From the NCBI GenBank assembly GCA_014218235.1, contig CM024755.1, positions 80,979,960 to 81,043,959 on the forward strand: a stretch of DNA of 64,000 bases. The letters run 5' to 3'. Positions 42,801 to 55,278 of the stretch are shown here, in pieces. Each line of letters starts with the position of its first letter. The first letter of the stretch is position 1. This stretch comes from Colocasia esculenta. Its lineage: Eukaryota; Streptophyta; Magnoliopsida; Alismatales; Araceae. The translations under genes and the position numbers were made by a program. The notes under the pieces are model-generated. The model was given only the letters and a program-made list of their open reading frames with translations, was not told the DNA's origin and did no database searches.

Positions 42801-43927
42801 TGTATATGGTTGCTACAAGAGTCCATCATGTCTGAAATTCTTTCTACTTCTTCCAACTCTTTAATTTCTTTATTTATCCCCTTATTTCTTGCATTATCCC
42901 ACCTAATAGGATAGATGAGAGGTCTAATTTCGTGGGTAATGGTTTAGGATAGGTCTAGGACTCTTATAGAGACATTTATAAGCTAGTTTAGTCATTATCT
43001 TATCCCTTTTTAATTTATTTAAATATTAACTCCGAATTTACACATTTATCTCCAATATTCTAGCATTAATTCACTAATTGGCTTAGGGAGAGATCTAATT
43101 TCATGGCTAATGTGTTAGGATGGGATGGAGACTCTTTTTAAGATAAGTAAGAGTTAAAATAATCATTATCTTAACCCTTTTCTATTTATTACTATTTTTA
43201 GGTACGAATTTAGACTAATTACTTCCCATCTCATAATGGGCTCTTCTCATTTGGGCCCAACAATTCATGTTAGGTCCATTAACCAAACCCATTACTAATT
43301 TAACTTAATGGGTATTGATTTAGTTTCCAATTATTCACCATTTATCCTTATGTAAATCTATTTATCACACTTATTCAAGAAATTATATATTTTTAAATTG
43401 AATAAATATTATTCATGCCAATATTTCTAATATTCATCATTTGGGCAATTACTCTTGGCCCAATAACTCATGTGAGCTTAATTGTACAACCCATGTACTT
43501 ACTTTACTTAATGGGTTTTTATTTATCCTTTTCATTAAAGAATTTATTTATGGGCCAAGATTGTCCATTGGTCCAAATATCATAATGGACTATCATCCCA
43601 TATTATTTAAAGTCTACCCACATATTTATTTTTATTTATAATCCACTTTGGGTCAGAAAATAATGGGTTCTTCGACTTATTCCTTAATTATGCTAATAAG
43701 TCACATAAATTCTTAAACTAAGTCCAAACGATTTTTCTATGCCCAGATTTCATGATGGGTCATTAGAGAACATTATTTAAAGTATAACTACTATTTTTAC
43801 AAAAATTTTATAGGGGTTTATACGCATGCAATAATGATGTGTATCGTTTTAATTAATTAAATTTATAAATAGATAAAATTTCTATTTATCTATAATTTTT
43901 AATTAATAGATTTTCCGGGGTACTACA
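39851..43927 (-). repeat. Left LTR (3' copy) of the gag-only element
   Basis: 4,077 bp, TG...CA. By eye a few percent different from the right copy, for example AAATCAGAGAGG versus AAATCAGGGAGG and an extra CAAGAGTCT near 40970. It has no coding potential of its own. Confidence 0.95.
40399..40550. repeat. 15-bp tandem repeat, 10 copies
   Basis: Units like GTGTAACGAGATAGC repeat ten times, nine at exactly 15 bp and one at 17 bp. The same array is in the other LTR (45796-45948). Outside it, ACAGTATGTCTGAACTCCTCAGACTA occurs twice about 64 bp apart. Confidence 0.9.
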
Positions 43928-43940
43928 TCCTCCCCCACTT
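43928..43940 (-). other. Polypurine tract of the gag-only element
   Basis: The minus strand reads AAGTGGGGGAGGA immediately before the LTR start TGTAGTACCCC. Confidence 0.9.
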
Positions 43941-44062
43941 AAATAGAATTTGGTCCCCAAATTCATATGATATGATATGATTATCAATTTATTCTGAATA
44001 TTTCATTCCATCATCTCCCCCACTATAGGGTTTTATTATCGAGAAAACAATATGAACCTGAA

Positions 44063-45010
44063 CTAAGGGTTTAGTACTGATACCTTGTCTACCTTTATTA
44101 GCATGATTTGTATCCACAAGAACTTGTTACCGTCTTTGGTGTGGAGTTTGGTTCTTCTTGTCTGACAATCGATGACTCGATGTTGTTGACTTCCACAATG
44201 CAAACATCTGCCCAGTTTCTTCCAACAGTTTTCAATCTGATGCCCTGGCTTTTTACAAAATTTACAGAATTCTTTCCGCTTTGCTTCCCCTTTCATTCTC
44301 TTGCTATCTACTGTATTTCTTCCTTTATTATCATGGGAATGGGTAGCACGTTCCCTTTTCAACACCTTTTTCTTATGGATCTTTTCATGAAGTCCCATGG
44401 TGTCCTCTACTGTTTGAGCTCTCGATACCATGTCCGAATATACTACAAGGTCTAGCGGAGCCAACTTTTCCCAGAACACAGGTCTCAATCCTTCTAAGAA
44501 TCTCTTTGCCTTCATCTTTTCCGTACTCACCAAATGTGGTGCATATTGTGCTAGTCTTTCAAATTGTGCTTCATATTCTGCTACAGACATCATTCGTTGT
44601 TTTAAATTGGCGAATTCATTTGCCTTCCTCTCACGAATCCTTTCAAAAAAATATTTGGTGTTGAAGAGTTCTAAAAATTCATCCCACTCTATGTTGATGT
44701 CGGGTAGTTGTCGACTGGCAGCTTCCCACCAAGCTCTAGCATCGCGGCCCAATTGGAAGGTTGCCAGAAGGACTTTCTCATGTTCTGAACATTGCATAAC
44801 TCTAAAGATCTGTTCCATCGTCTTCACCCAATTTTCGGCTTCATCGGGATCTGGAGTTCCATTAAACCTAGGAGGATTCATTCGTTGGAAATTCCCGTAT
44901 AAATCTCCTGCCCCATTCCTTGCTCCTGCTTGAATCACGTTGTTAAGGGCCTGAGTTAACCCTTGTACGGTGCTTTGTAAGTCCCGCAATTGTGCATGCT
45001 CACCAGCCAT
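44063..45010 (-). CDS. Ty3/gypsy gag, full length, two zinc knuckles
   Basis: 315 codons from MAGEHAQLRDLQSTVQ. Core gag (residues ~45-200): NPPRFNGTPDPDEAENWVKT, GRDARAWWEA, WDEFLELFNTKYF and YEAQFERLAQYAPHL. A basic stretch follows, then two CX2CX4HX4C knuckles, CKFCKKPGHQIENC and CLHCGSQQHRVIDC, the usual arrangement for chromovirus-like gag. No stop interrupts it. The frame ends soon after the second knuckle, so there is no protease. The start is the first ATG after a 237-bp leader from the PBS. The product could form particles if expressed. Confidence 0.9.
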   Translation of the reverse strand: MAGEHAQLRDLQSTVQGLTQALNNVIQAGARNGAGDLYGNFQRMNPPRFNGTPDPDEAENWVKTMEQIFRVMQCSEHEKVLLATFQLGRDARAWWEAASRQLPDINIEWDEFLELFNTKYFFERIRERKANEFANLKQRMMSVAEYEAQFERLAQYAPHLVSTEKMKAKRFLEGLRPVFWEKLAPLDLVVYSDMVSRAQTVEDTMGLHEKIHKKKVLKRERATHSHDNKGRNTVDSKRMKGEAKRKEFCKFCKKPGHQIENCWKKLGRCLHCGSQQHRVIDCQTRRTKLHTKDGNKFLWIQIMLIKVDKVSVLNP

Positions 45011-45232
45011 CTCTACTAATCTCCTGCGAGCAATAACATTTTATTAATTTCTTTTTTTAGACTTTGGGTGCTAAGGTATTACTAAGTTGATGCATGTATA
45101 TTTATAATGTATTCAAATCTTAACCATGATTCTACCCAATCCTCACATAGGTATGGTGGTTGACTTAGACACGTGTCAGGACAGTTCACCTAGAACATCC
45201 TAGACTTAAAATATCTAATTAAAGACATCATA

Positions 45233-45245
45233 GTCTCTGATACCA
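45233..45245 (-). other. Primer-binding site, initiator-Met tRNA
   Basis: The minus strand reads TGGTATCAGAGAC two bases after the LTR end (GGGGCATGACA). It matches TGGTATCAGAGC. Confidence 0.9.
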
Positions 45246-45247
45246 AC

Positions 45248-46508
45248 TGTCATGCCCCGCTAATTTAGCAGCGGAATAAATCAGGGAGGCATGAACAACG
45301 AGTATGGTAATGAAAATTGCGCATACATTCGCAAATATCAGAGCAACTAATGAACAATAATTGCAATAAAACTCATCATTTTATTGATAATTCATCTAAT
45401 CTATTACAACCACTAATTCAGAGCCAAAACATAGGGCTCAATGACATTATTACATTGGATAAGAAATCTAAAGCAAATATCTAACTAGACTCTAAGGTAC
45501 TAAGGACATTCCATCGCTATGACTTCAGGACGCTCATCACTCCAATCCAATCCCGTTGTTGTATGTAAGGTCGTCACTTAACTTACCTGAAAACACAATA
45601 ACAAATAACGAAGGGTGAGCGATAACGCTCAGTAGGACTTAATATCTCGTGTAAACAAGCATGCTTTAAGTGATTATTGTCTTGTAACGCAGGTTAACTA
45701 GAGAGAACGATCAAGTATGGTCAAGAGAGTAATAGTACAAGATAACAAGTGAACGAAAATACATTTCTCAAGAGTATTGCAAAATTAGGATGACAACATA
45801 ACGAGATAGCGAGTAACAAGATAGTGTATAACAAGATAGCGTGTATCAAAATGACATGTAATAGGATAGTTTGTATCAAGGTGGCGTGTAACGAGATATC
45901 TTGTATATCAAGATAGCGTGTAACGAGATTGCATGTAAAAAGATAACGTGTATGGTTGCACCACGGTGCACTAGTCGAGTACGACAATAGTCACTTTGGG
46001 ACAGTAGCTGTTTAACGATAGTACAGTATGTCTGAACTCCTCAGACTACTGTATAACAGTCAGTGCTAACACACTAATAGCACAAAAATGGTACAATATG
46101 TCTGAACTCCTCAGACTAATAGTAAAACAATTAGATGTCTAGCCAATGTCGAGATAGTCAGAACCGGTGCAATGCAGAACACCGTCAATAGCCCCTGCAG
46201 ATATTTTCGGGTGGCTCTCTGCCCCCAGGACTAGATTGGAGCCCCTCGGACACTCTCCGTGCCCTGCACACTATGCATTCAAGTCAGTAGGGTCACTGGA
46301 CCCATATTATGGCGCTAGACAGTCATGTATAGTACAAGCAATGGGAGCCGCAACAGCTCAAGAGAGTACTAGATGAATAAACGAGATAGTAGAGTGAATG
46401 TGAATAGATGAGAGTACAAGGATAGTAGACGAGATAGGGGTATAATCGTAAAACAATGATAAACCACGATAGTAACGGTTGCACAGCACCAGGTCGGGTA
46501 TCGGCAGT
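45248..46508 (-). repeat. Right LTR (5' copy), part 1
   Basis: First 1,261 bp of the right LTR up to the Athila insertion; the last five bases, GCAGT, are the Athila target duplication. Part 2 is 60371-63179. Confidence 0.95.
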
Positions 46509-49502
46509 TGAACGCGGCTTTGTTGATTGTGCAATTCCGTTGTCTAGAGTTCCTTGCACATATCAACAAGCTCACCTCCTCTAAACTGTCTCACAGATTT
46601 AAAATAACAAAGATGAACTAGCATGGTAGTGAGAACAGGTCATTTCCACAGAGAGGCTGAATAGAATTTGAATTTAACTACTTTGACTTGAAATCAGAAA
46701 GATTCAACAGTAAAATTTGATTTAAATTGACTCAGTTCACCAAAACTGCAATGCAATTCGAACTCTACAATATCACATTCAATATGAACATTTACAAGAC
46801 TTAAATTCTCAATGCATTAAAATTGAACTAAAAACTCTTGATGACAGATCAAATTAAACATTCTTTCCACTGAGAACAATATGAACCATGAGAGATTCAG
46901 ATCACTGTACCCTCAAAATGTGAGGGATGAAGAACAAGTCAATAAAAAGTAATATAAATTGCAATGTAAACTCCCAATCTGTCCAGAAAGAAGAAGCAAG
47001 AACGCCAAGAAATAGAAATCTCAAAATAAAATGTAAAGAAAATATACAGAAGAACCACACTCTCTATTCTCTCAATTTCTCGTAGATCTCTACTACCTCC
47101 ATAAGCTCCGCAGTGCACAAACCTCAGATGATCGTGCTTCCAAATGCCGGACAACACCAATCTTTCGTCAAAGAGCAGTAGAAACCCTCACAACCTAACT
47201 AAACTAACTCGAACCAATCCTTAGCAATCGAAAACCTCAGATGGTGAACAGTCTCTCAAGAAGAAAAGAAGACTAGAAAATTAACAACTGCACTTAATCG
47301 AATTCTGGGAAACAAAGAAATGGAGAAGCTACTGCATCCTCCTCACAGCAGTCCTCAATACAAAGAAGAACGAAGAAAGTAAAAACCTTCACTGGATCAG
47401 ACTCTCATAAACACAGAAGAAAGATCAAGAAACACAGATCCTAAAACAATTCAAACCATCCCAAATGCTGAAAGAATAACACTGGAGAAAAAAATGCCAA
47501 CAAATTCTGAACTAGCTAGCCCCATACAGCTCTGATGAAAGAAGAAGAGTCCCCAAAATTGCAGTCGCCTTCCGGATGAACAGAGGAAATCGCCTGGATC
47601 GTCCTTCTCCCCTCACAGATGCTGACAAACTCACGAATACCGAACTACACAGATCGAAGAAAGAAGAATAACATCGAACTCCCCAACCAGAAATAAGAAC
47701 CCTTCACTGCTCAACTCCCTGCATCAAGATTAGTAGAATAACATAACACTCGACAAGATCGAATCATCCTCCCCACAGCAGGACTTCCACAGATTTCCAA
47801 TGGAACAGATCCACACAGCACGGAAGAAATTGTAAGATTTAAATGAGGAATTAAACTAAGAACGGAAGATTGAGCAAATGCACTGGCTCGATTTCACTAA
47901 GAACAGAAAATAATACAGAACAAATTAAATCCTAAAAATTCTGAACTCCCTCACTGCTCTGCTCACACACCGAAGAAAACCAGAAAAAAAAACTCCGTGG
48001 AGCCCCTCTTGCAGAAGGAAGAAGGAACAGAACCACCAACTAAAATTTCTAAATGCTCTCCCTCTCGAACCCCCACACTCTGCTGAAAGGAAAGAAGAAC
48101 AGAAGAAAATTGCAAGAAATAAAACTAAAATCTGAAGAAAAAAAAAACAGCCAACCCCCCCGGAGAAGAGGACCTCGGGTCCTTTTATAGATGCCCGGAC
48201 GCCTCCCGGATCACCAACGCAGTAGCACCAGGATTGCCACGTCAGCCTCCTTCCCGCATTCACTGCTCTGCACGAACCAAGCCCTTTCCAGGATCGATCC
48301 ACCTCTACATCTGCACCAGCGCTGCGCACGGCAGCCCTTCACACAGCTCCCGCCTGAGCTCTCTCACACCCTGCCCCCAGATCAGCAAGACCTCTGCATC
48401 TGCACGACCTCGGCTGGCTACATCCGGCAGCGCCATCCCGAACCCAGGGTCACCCCTGATCGCCACGCACAGAGCAAACCTCCATGCTTGCATCTGCTGC
48501 GCACGGGCTTCAGCAGCCCCTGCACGATCCCATCTCCTGCACTGCGCAGGTCCGCACCGCCTGAGCCATGCCGCTCTCCATCCTGCTAGCCCAGCTGGCC
48601 TGGCCGCCACCTCAGCACACCCAAACCGCCTGCATCACAATCGCACCAAGCCCTGCACTGCACGCACGACAGATCACCAACCAGCCTGGGCTACCGCGCC
48701 CCACCCCAGGCCACTACCATGCCCATCTGCAGGTCGCCGCGCCCATTGCGCCACCCAGCCGCTTCCCACGCTCGCTCCACACGAACGGTACACACCCGCC
48801 TGGGCGCTGGCCGTCCAGGCCCTGCCCAGATCTGCTTCAGCCATCGAGCTCCACCTGGATCAACCGCACAAGCGCCTCCATCAAGCCCTGCACGAGCCTG
48901 GCCAGCCTGCATTGTCTCCATCAACCTCCAGCCGCCTGCACCTGCTCTGTACCCCCTCGCCAGCCATCTGCCCCAAATCCACTTCCAGGAGCTTCCAGGA
49001 GCTTCTGCTGCTGACCTGGTGGAAAGAAGATAAAACAAGAAAAAGAGTTAAGTGGGATATTAAAACAATTAATAGGATTTATGGGGTAAATGGTATTTAG
49101 GTTGGATTACAGGAGGTATTAAAAGTATTATTATTATTTATTTAATGGGATGAGGTGGGGTATGTGGCATGATTGTAGTGGGTGAGGTATTTAAGTATTT
49201 ACAAATCTAATACCTAAAAAAATATTTACAAAACATATTATTGCGACAAGAAATATTTATTTACAATATTTATTTACAAATGACTTTTATTTCTAAAATG
49301 AATCTAATTAGTCAATATGAAAGTAATGACTTATTGAATGAAGATCTAACATGTGTTCCAACCCAAAATTTAACTAAAATACTCGAAAACTTATCCATGG
49401 ATGAGATGAAAATTAAAATCAAATGCACATTATTTATGGGCAACTGATGTCTAAAATTAACTAAATGTATAAAATTTATCACTAAAATTTTTGTACTTAT
49501 CA
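46509..49502 (-). repeat. Athila 3' LTR
   Basis: 2,994 bp. The half at 48190-49020 is strongly GC-rich and lies upstream (minus sense) of the TATA box, so it is U3. The rest (46509-48180) is A/T-rich R-U5. The open frames in the GC-rich half occur in many frames at once and are not genes. Confidence 0.95.
48181..48190 (-). promoter_or_regulatory. Athila LTR TATA box (3' copy)
   Basis: CTATAAAAGG on the minus strand at the border between GC-rich U3 and AT-rich leader. Confidence 0.7.
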
Positions 49503-49516
49503 CTCCCCCCTGCTTG
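49503..49516 (-). other. Athila polypurine tract
   Basis: The minus strand reads AAGCAGGGGGGAG immediately before the LTR start TGATAAGTAC. Confidence 0.85.
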
Positions 49517-50563
49517 AACATTGCTAGTCCCTTAGCAATAAAAATTACTCCAAATATAGGACTAGAAGATATAATGTCTCATGCTAAACATCCATCATGT
49601 AAAAGATTAATGTGGATACATGTCTTTCCTATTTGTAAGGGTTTATGGCAATAAATTAGTGCACAATTGGTAGCTCACTTAAGAGTTCACCTCAGCCCTC
49701 ATGAAGCTCCTTTGTTTCAGCTAATAATTGAGATTAGATTGATTCGATGGAGAAGAAAAGAATTGTGAAATAAGATCTTTGCTCAGTCAGATCGGGTTGT
49801 TTCTCTCAGTTCCATTCTGCCCATCTTCCTTGAGGATTATTTCTCTGAGTTGGGGACTTTGCCGCTTTATTTGCACTTTGTGCACTCAGAATTTTTTTCT
49901 TTTTCATCCACAATGCTGTACAACCCATCACTTTTCAAGAGTATCAAGTCCAACTTTACTCAGATCCGGGGCATTTTTCATGGATATATTTTGCTTTTGA
50001 TTTTTCTTTTTTTTTCCTCTTTACGGAAGGATGAACAGTCAGGTTCCTTGATCACATGCCTTTACTTCCTTCGCAATTCACTTAAGGGGAGGGGAGAAAA
50101 CCAATCACCTCTCTCCTACTAGCCTTAACAAATTTGCTACATTCGGGTTTAGCTAGTCTAAGTGGCTGTGTAGTGTGTGTATGAAAACTTCTTGCCATAA
50201 ATCCTTACATAAGGTAGACAATAAGTACATGCAATCATTTACTAGAGACTACCTAACATGGATACTTGCAAGGGAATGTGACAACCACACAATTTTAATG
50301 GTTAAAGATTATACACCTAGTCTTGGGGTGCGCAAAGCCACGCATTTTTATTGTGAAATTTTTATTTGCATATGTACAAGCTCAAGAAAAAGAAATGAAG
50401 CAATGGTTGGGATGAGGACTATGAATGCATGCTTATTCTACCTCTCCCCCCTACTTATTCACAGGAAAAGAAAGTAAGACAGAGAATTACCTGGTAAAGA
50501 AAATCTGTACACTTGGGTTGCCTCCCAAGAAGCGCTAAGTTTATCGTCTTCAGCCAGACGCAA
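49517..50563 (-). other. Athila post-pol region, no envelope-like ORF
   Basis: 1.05 kb between the integrase stop and the PPT. No open frame on the minus strand is long or family-like. Many Athila elements carry an envelope-like gene here; this copy has lost it or never had it. Confidence 0.6.
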
Positions 50564-52813
50564 TTAGGCTTCATATGGCTCAGCTAGCTTGGTAGAATCA
50601 ATTTTTACAGAAGATGGGGCTTCAAAGAAATGTTTTAACCTCTGCCCATTAACAGTGAATGATTGCCCCGTTTTAGGGTCAAGAATGATGACAGCACCAT
50701 TGTCGTAAGCTTTAACGACAGTGTAAGGACCATCCCATCGGGACTTCAATTTTCCCGGAAACAGACGAAGCCTAGAATTAAACAACCAAATCTTATCATG
50801 CACTTGAAAAGTTTTTCTATGAATGTGTTTATCATGGAATGCTTTGGCCTTGGCTTTATATATCTTGGAACTTTCATAGGCTTCATTTCTGAGCTCTTCT
50901 AGCTCATTCAGATGCAGGGTCCTTTGTTGACCAGCTTGGGCTAAATCAAGATTTACCTGTTTGATAGCCCAATAGGCTCTATGCTCAAGTTCCACCGGCA
51001 GATGACAAGGTTTTCCAAAGACAAGTCGGTAAGGGGACATTCCAATGGGAGTTTTGAAAGCAGTTCGGTAGGCCCACAATGCATCATCTAACCTTTCTGA
51101 CCAGTCTTTCCTATCAGGCCTAACCGACTTTTGAAGAATGCTCTTAATCTCCCTGTTTGAAACTTCTACCTGGCCACTGGTTTGCGGATGGTAAGGTGTT
51201 GCCAGCTTATGGGTGATCCCATACTTCCTTAGGAGGGTCCTAAACTGAGTGTTAATAAAATGAGGTCCTCCATCACTAATGATTGCTTTGGGCCACCCAA
51301 ATCTAGAAAAGATGTTTTTCTGAACAAATTTGATAACCACCTTATGATCATTGGTCTTTGTGGCAATGACCTCTATCCATTTGGACACATAATCAACAAC
51401 AACTAGAATGTACGTGTATCCAAAGGACGGTGGAAAAGGTCCCATAAAATCTATCCCCCATACATCAAAAATTTCTACAACCAGAATGGGGTTAAGAGGC
51501 ATCATATCCTTCTTAGAAATATTTCCCATGGTTTGACATCTAGGACAGGCCTTACAAAATTGGTGAGCATCCTTAAACAACGTAGGCCAATAGAAACTAG
51601 AGTCTAAGACCTTAGCATCAGTCTTCTTTCCTGAAAAATGCCCTCCACAAGCAAGAGAATGACAAAACTGGAGGACACTTTGATGCTCACTCTCAGGGAC
51701 ACATCTTCTTATCACTTGGTCTGGTCCTATGAAAAATAGCTCTGGATCTTCCCAAATAAAATACTTGTCCCTAGCAAAGAATCTCTCTCTTTCATTTTTG
51801 GTCCAATCTCCAAGTACTCGTCCAATGACTTTGTAATTCACAATGTGAGCATACCATGGAGATGAAATATTGGAAACATCTAAAATGTGCTCATCTGGGA
51901 AAGCATCTCTAATAGGCATGGAGTCCGGGGCAATTATTCTGGACAAATGGTCAGCTACCACATTCTTGGACCCTTTCTTATCATGAATTTCCAGATCAAA
52001 CTCCTGTAACAAGAGGATCCATCTGATCAATCTAGGCTTGGCATCCTTTTTGGCAAGGAAATGTTTTAAGGCAGCATGGTCAGTGAAAACAATGATTTTG
52101 GCTCCTAAAAGGTAGGATCTGAACTTCTCTAAGGCAAAGACAACAGCTAGGAGCTCTTTCTCAGTGGTTGTGTATCGAATCTGAGTGTCATTCAATGTTT
52201 TGCTTGCATAATAAATCACTACAGATCCTTTATCACTTTTCTGTCCCAAAATGGCACCTACAGCAAAGTCTGAGGCATCACACATTATCTCGAATGGTAA
52301 TGACCAGTCTGGAGTTTGTAGAATTGGAGCTCTGGTCAAAATGTCTTTTAATTCCTCAAATGATTTATGACAAGCTTCGTCAAAAATGAAAGGAGTGTCT
52401 TTCAACAAAGAAGTCAATGGTCTTGCAATTTTTGAAAAGTCTTTGATGAACCTCCTATAGAATCCAGCATGACCAAGGAAAGATCGAATTTGTTTGACAG
52501 AGTTGGGAGGAGGTAATTCAGAAATGAGGTTTACCTTGGCCTTATCTACCTCTATCCCTCTCTCTGAGACAATGTGTCCTAAGACAATCCCCTCCTTAAC
52601 CATGAAGTGGCTCTTTTCCCAACTTAAGACAAGATTAACATTAATGCATCTTTTGAGCACTTCAGTCAAATGGTCGAGGCACGAATCAAAGTCATTTCCA
52701 AACACAGAGAAATCATCCATAAAGACTTCTAAGTAGTCCCCAACCATGTCTGAGAAAATAGACAGCATGCAACGTTGAAAAGTTGCAGGGGCATTGCACA
52801 GCCCGAAGGGCAT
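50564..52813 (-). CDS. Athila pol: RT C-half, RNase H, integrase
   Basis: 749 codons without a stop. [18 protein letters not shown], catalytic VFMDDFSVF (residues 30-38), [16 protein letters not shown]. RNase [37 protein letters not shown] and [11 protein letters not shown]. Integrase: His/Cys zinc finger (H...H...CPRC), then [21 protein letters not shown] and [11 protein letters not shown], giving the D-D-E triad, followed by a GPY/F-like [11 protein letters not shown]. It ends as Athila pol usually does. The upstream stop at 52859 removes the RT N-terminus, so the polyprotein is not translatable as a unit. Confidence 0.95.
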   Translation of the reverse strand: MPFGLCNAPATFQRCMLSIFSDMVGDYLEVFMDDFSVFGNDFDSCLDHLTEVLKRCINVNLVLSWEKSHFMVKEGIVLGHIVSERGIEVDKAKVNLISELPPPNSVKQIRSFLGHAGFYRRFIKDFSKIARPLTSLLKDTPFIFDEACHKSFEELKDILTRAPILQTPDWSLPFEIMCDASDFAVGAILGQKSDKGSVVIYYASKTLNDTQIRYTTTEKELLAVVFALEKFRSYLLGAKIIVFTDHAALKHFLAKKDAKPRLIRWILLLQEFDLEIHDKKGSKNVVADHLSRIIAPDSMPIRDAFPDEHILDVSNISSPWYAHIVNYKVIGRVLGDWTKNERERFFARDKYFIWEDPELFFIGPDQVIRRCVPESEHQSVLQFCHSLACGGHFSGKKTDAKVLDSSFYWPTLFKDAHQFCKACPRCQTMGNISKKDMMPLNPILVVEIFDVWGIDFMGPFPPSFGYTYILVVVDYVSKWIEVIATKTNDHKVVIKFVQKNIFSRFGWPKAIISDGGPHFINTQFRTLLRKYGITHKLATPYHPQTSGQVEVSNREIKSILQKSVRPDRKDWSERLDDALWAYRTAFKTPIGMSPYRLVFGKPCHLPVELEHRAYWAIKQVNLDLAQAGQQRTLHLNELEELRNEAYESSKIYKAKAKAFHDKHIHRKTFQVHDKIWLFNSRLRLFPGKLKSRWDGPYTVVKAYDNGAVIILDPKTGQSFTVNGQRLKHFFEAPSSVKIDSTKLAEPYEA

Positions 52814-52858
52814 GCGTCTAAAGGCAAAGGTTCCAAATGGACATGTGAAAGTGGTCTT

Positions 52859-53350
52859 TTATTGGTCCTCAGGGTGAATAGCCACTTGGTTATACCCTGA
52901 ATATCCATCAAGGAAACAAAAGAATTTTTGGCCTGCAAGTTTCTCTAAGGTTTGATCAATGAAAGGCAAGGGGAAATGGTCTTTCTTGGTCATCGCATTC
53001 AATTTGCGATAGTCAATGCACACTCTCCATCCTGTAGCCAGCCTAGTGGGAATGAGCTCACCCTTTTCTGTTTGAATTACAGTCAGTCCTGACTTTTTAG
53101 GCACAACTTGAGTTGGACTAACCCACTGGATATTAGAGATGGGATAAATGAATTCTGCATCCAGCCATTTAACAATCTCTTTCTTAACAACTTCTTTCAT
53201 GTTGGGATTAAGCCTTCTTTGCATTTCTATTGAACTTTTAGCATTTTCTTCCAAGTATATGCGATGTGTGCACACTGAAGGACTTATCCCTCTCAAATCA
53301 TCAATTGTCCAGCCTATAGCTTTCTTATGACTCTTCAAATTTTCAATCAA
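52859..53350 (-). pseudogene. Athila RT, N-terminal part
   Basis: GWTIDDLRGISPSVCTHRI, AEFIYPISNIQWVSPTQVVP and FCFLDGYSGYNQVAIHPEDQ, in the same frame as the downstream 749 codons. A TAA at 52859 and a TAG at 53360 bound it. The F-L-D-G-Y-S-G-Y motif holds the first catalytic Asp. Confidence 0.9.
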
Positions 53351-53359
53351 TTTCTTCTC

Positions 53360-54220
53360 CTACCCTTCCTCAAGATCACTAGCAATTATGACGGGCCAAG
53401 TCTCATTCTCTCCAAGAAAGATGTATTTTAAATTAGCAGGGAGTGGTTTTAGCTCAACCTTAGGAGGACACTCTAAATGAAATGATGGCTCATTATTATG
53501 CAACATGGAACTGAATTGTCCTTCTTCTCCCTCAAACCCTAGAGCACAAGGTTGGTCTACCAATTCTTCCACGCAAGATTCTTCCAAGGTATCTACCACT
53601 AGACAACTTTCTCCTTGGTTATGGTGCCTAGATGCCCTAAAAATGTTGATACTAACCCGCCTATCTCCAAATAATATATCTATCATCCCGGTAGCACAGT
53701 CAATATTGGCTCTAGTTGTGGCCAAAAAAGGTCTACCAAGGATAATGGTGGACTGAGTCAAATCTTGAGGAGTGTTCATGTCCAAAATGATGAAATCGGC
53801 CGGGAAGTAACAATCGTTAATTCTCACAATAACATCTTCAACTAAGCCTTTAGGAGTGGTGACAGAACGATCGGCTAGTTGAAGGACAACAGAAGTGGGT
53901 TTCAACTCTCCTAGCTTGAATTTCTCAAAAATGGCAGAAGGTAGGAGATTGACACTGGCTCCCAAATCTAAAAGGCCGCTCTCAAAAGTGACTCCACCGA
54001 TGGTGCAAGGAATTAGTGGAGTGCCTGGATCTTTGAGCTTTTTAGGGAGTTGATTCAAGACAATGGTACTCACAATTTCTAGAAGAATGATGGTTTCAGT
54101 TTTATTTCTCACTTCTCGTTTTGGAGTACACATTTCTTTTAGAAATTTGGCATAAGTAGGCACATGCTTGATGGCATCAAGCAGAGGAATGTTGATGTGA
54201 ACTTGTTTAAACAGTTCCAA
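53360..54220 (-). pseudogene. Athila protease region
   Basis: AIKHVPTYAKFLKEMCTPKR (Athila landmark), then the active-site loop FESGLLDLGASVNLLPSAIF: Athila proteases use D-L-G-A-S where others use D-S/T-G-A-S. LGRPFLATTRANIDCATG is the flap-distal segment. In frame with RT across a TAG at 53360. Coding extends upstream of 54220 to about 54410. Confidence 0.9.
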
Positions 54221-54399
54221 GAGTTCTTCATTACCATTTGGTTTGTTTTTAGATTTTGGTTTTAAGGCTTCAGGAAAAGGGACTCTTGGAATGTAATAGC
54301 TTGGGTCTTCATTTATTTTGATTGTGTCTAGAGGCTCTTCAGTTATTTTTTCTTTTCCTTTGGATTTTTCAACATTTTCTTCAACCTCTTCTTCAATTT

Positions 54400-54420
54400 C
54401 AATTTCATTTCATTTTCTTT
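54400..54420 (-). other. Probable frameshift between Athila gag and protease
   Basis: Upstream, the gag frame gives the landmark TVCTLRSGK (54465-54490) and MSTLNEDKENE, then runs into Lys-rich sequence and a stop. The protease frame gives an acidic EIEEEVEENVEKSKGKEK. The two join at the A/T-rich repeat near 54405, consistent with a 1- or 2-bp indel. Confidence 0.7.
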
Positions 54421-54669
54421 ATCCTCATTCAATGTTGACATGTGTGTGTGATGATTTGTTCTGATTTTTCCACTTCGTAAAGTACACACAGTTTTTGCAT
54501 TTTCTACTTGAGGGCCCCTAGCTTGGGCAGGAGGATGATCCTGTTGTATAGGTTGATTTTGATTTTGTGGTGCAGGAATGTTTTGGACAAAAGCTTGTTG
54601 TGGGTTTTGTGGTGGAGGACCATTTGGTCTAGCAGGTGGTGGTCTGTACCCCTGAGTTTGATGATATTG

Positions 54670-55260
54670 CTAGTTCTGATAAAATCCTGGAGGGTTGTTC
54701 CTTGGGTTTGCTAAAGCTTGACTTGGTAGCTGCCCTGACTCCCTCCTTTGACATACATCAGCAATTTGGGACTCTATCCTTGTCAAGTTTTGTTGAAAAT
54801 TTTGGTTTTGAGTTTGATATTGAGTTTGTTGTTCTTGCACAGTTTGGCATAGAGTCGCCATCATATTTTGGAGTTGATTCATTTTATCATCCCAATTAGG
54901 CTGAGGAGGTGGTGGTTGATATGAAGGTTGCTGGAAATTTGTATGAGCAAATTGATTGGAATTTTGACTTCCTTGAAATTGTGGAGGTTTTGAGTTAGAA
55001 GATTGGCCAAATCCCGAATTCTGATTGGAATATGATTGACCGTACATGGATTGCTTGAAGGTAGGGTGGGAAACTTGTTCGGATTGATTTTTCCATGAAA
55101 AGTTTGGATGATTTCTCCAACCAGGGTTGTATGTGTTAGAATATGGATCATAGGAGGGTTTGTAGAAGCCTTGAGCAGCTTGGACTTGTTCCTGAATGAA
55201 AGGGGGTAATTGGGCAGTAGTGGGACAAGCACTGGTTGGATGAGCTGGGCTAGCACACAT
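54670..55260 (-). pseudogene. Athila gag C-terminal region
   Basis: Gln/Asn/Pro-rich sequence typical of Athila gag: AAQGFYKPSYDPYSNTYNPG, WRNHPNFSWKNQ, then a helical MNQLQNMMATLCQTVQEQQT. A TAG at 54670 is followed in frame by more Gln/Pro-rich sequence up to TLRSGK. It is separated from the core gag by one in-frame TAA at 55279, six codons before its first Met. Confidence 0.85.
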
Positions 55261-55278
55261 AGCACAAGTTTCAAGTTG

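Noticed and set aside
42699..42914. 71-codon frame conserved at 61951-62166
   Set aside because: Conserved only because both are copies of the same LTR.
48191..49100. 288-codon plus frame in the Athila LTR and its 307-codon twin at 58972-59895
   Set aside because: They lie in U3, opposite to the element's transcription, with Ser/Pro/His-rich composition in all frames; no domain.
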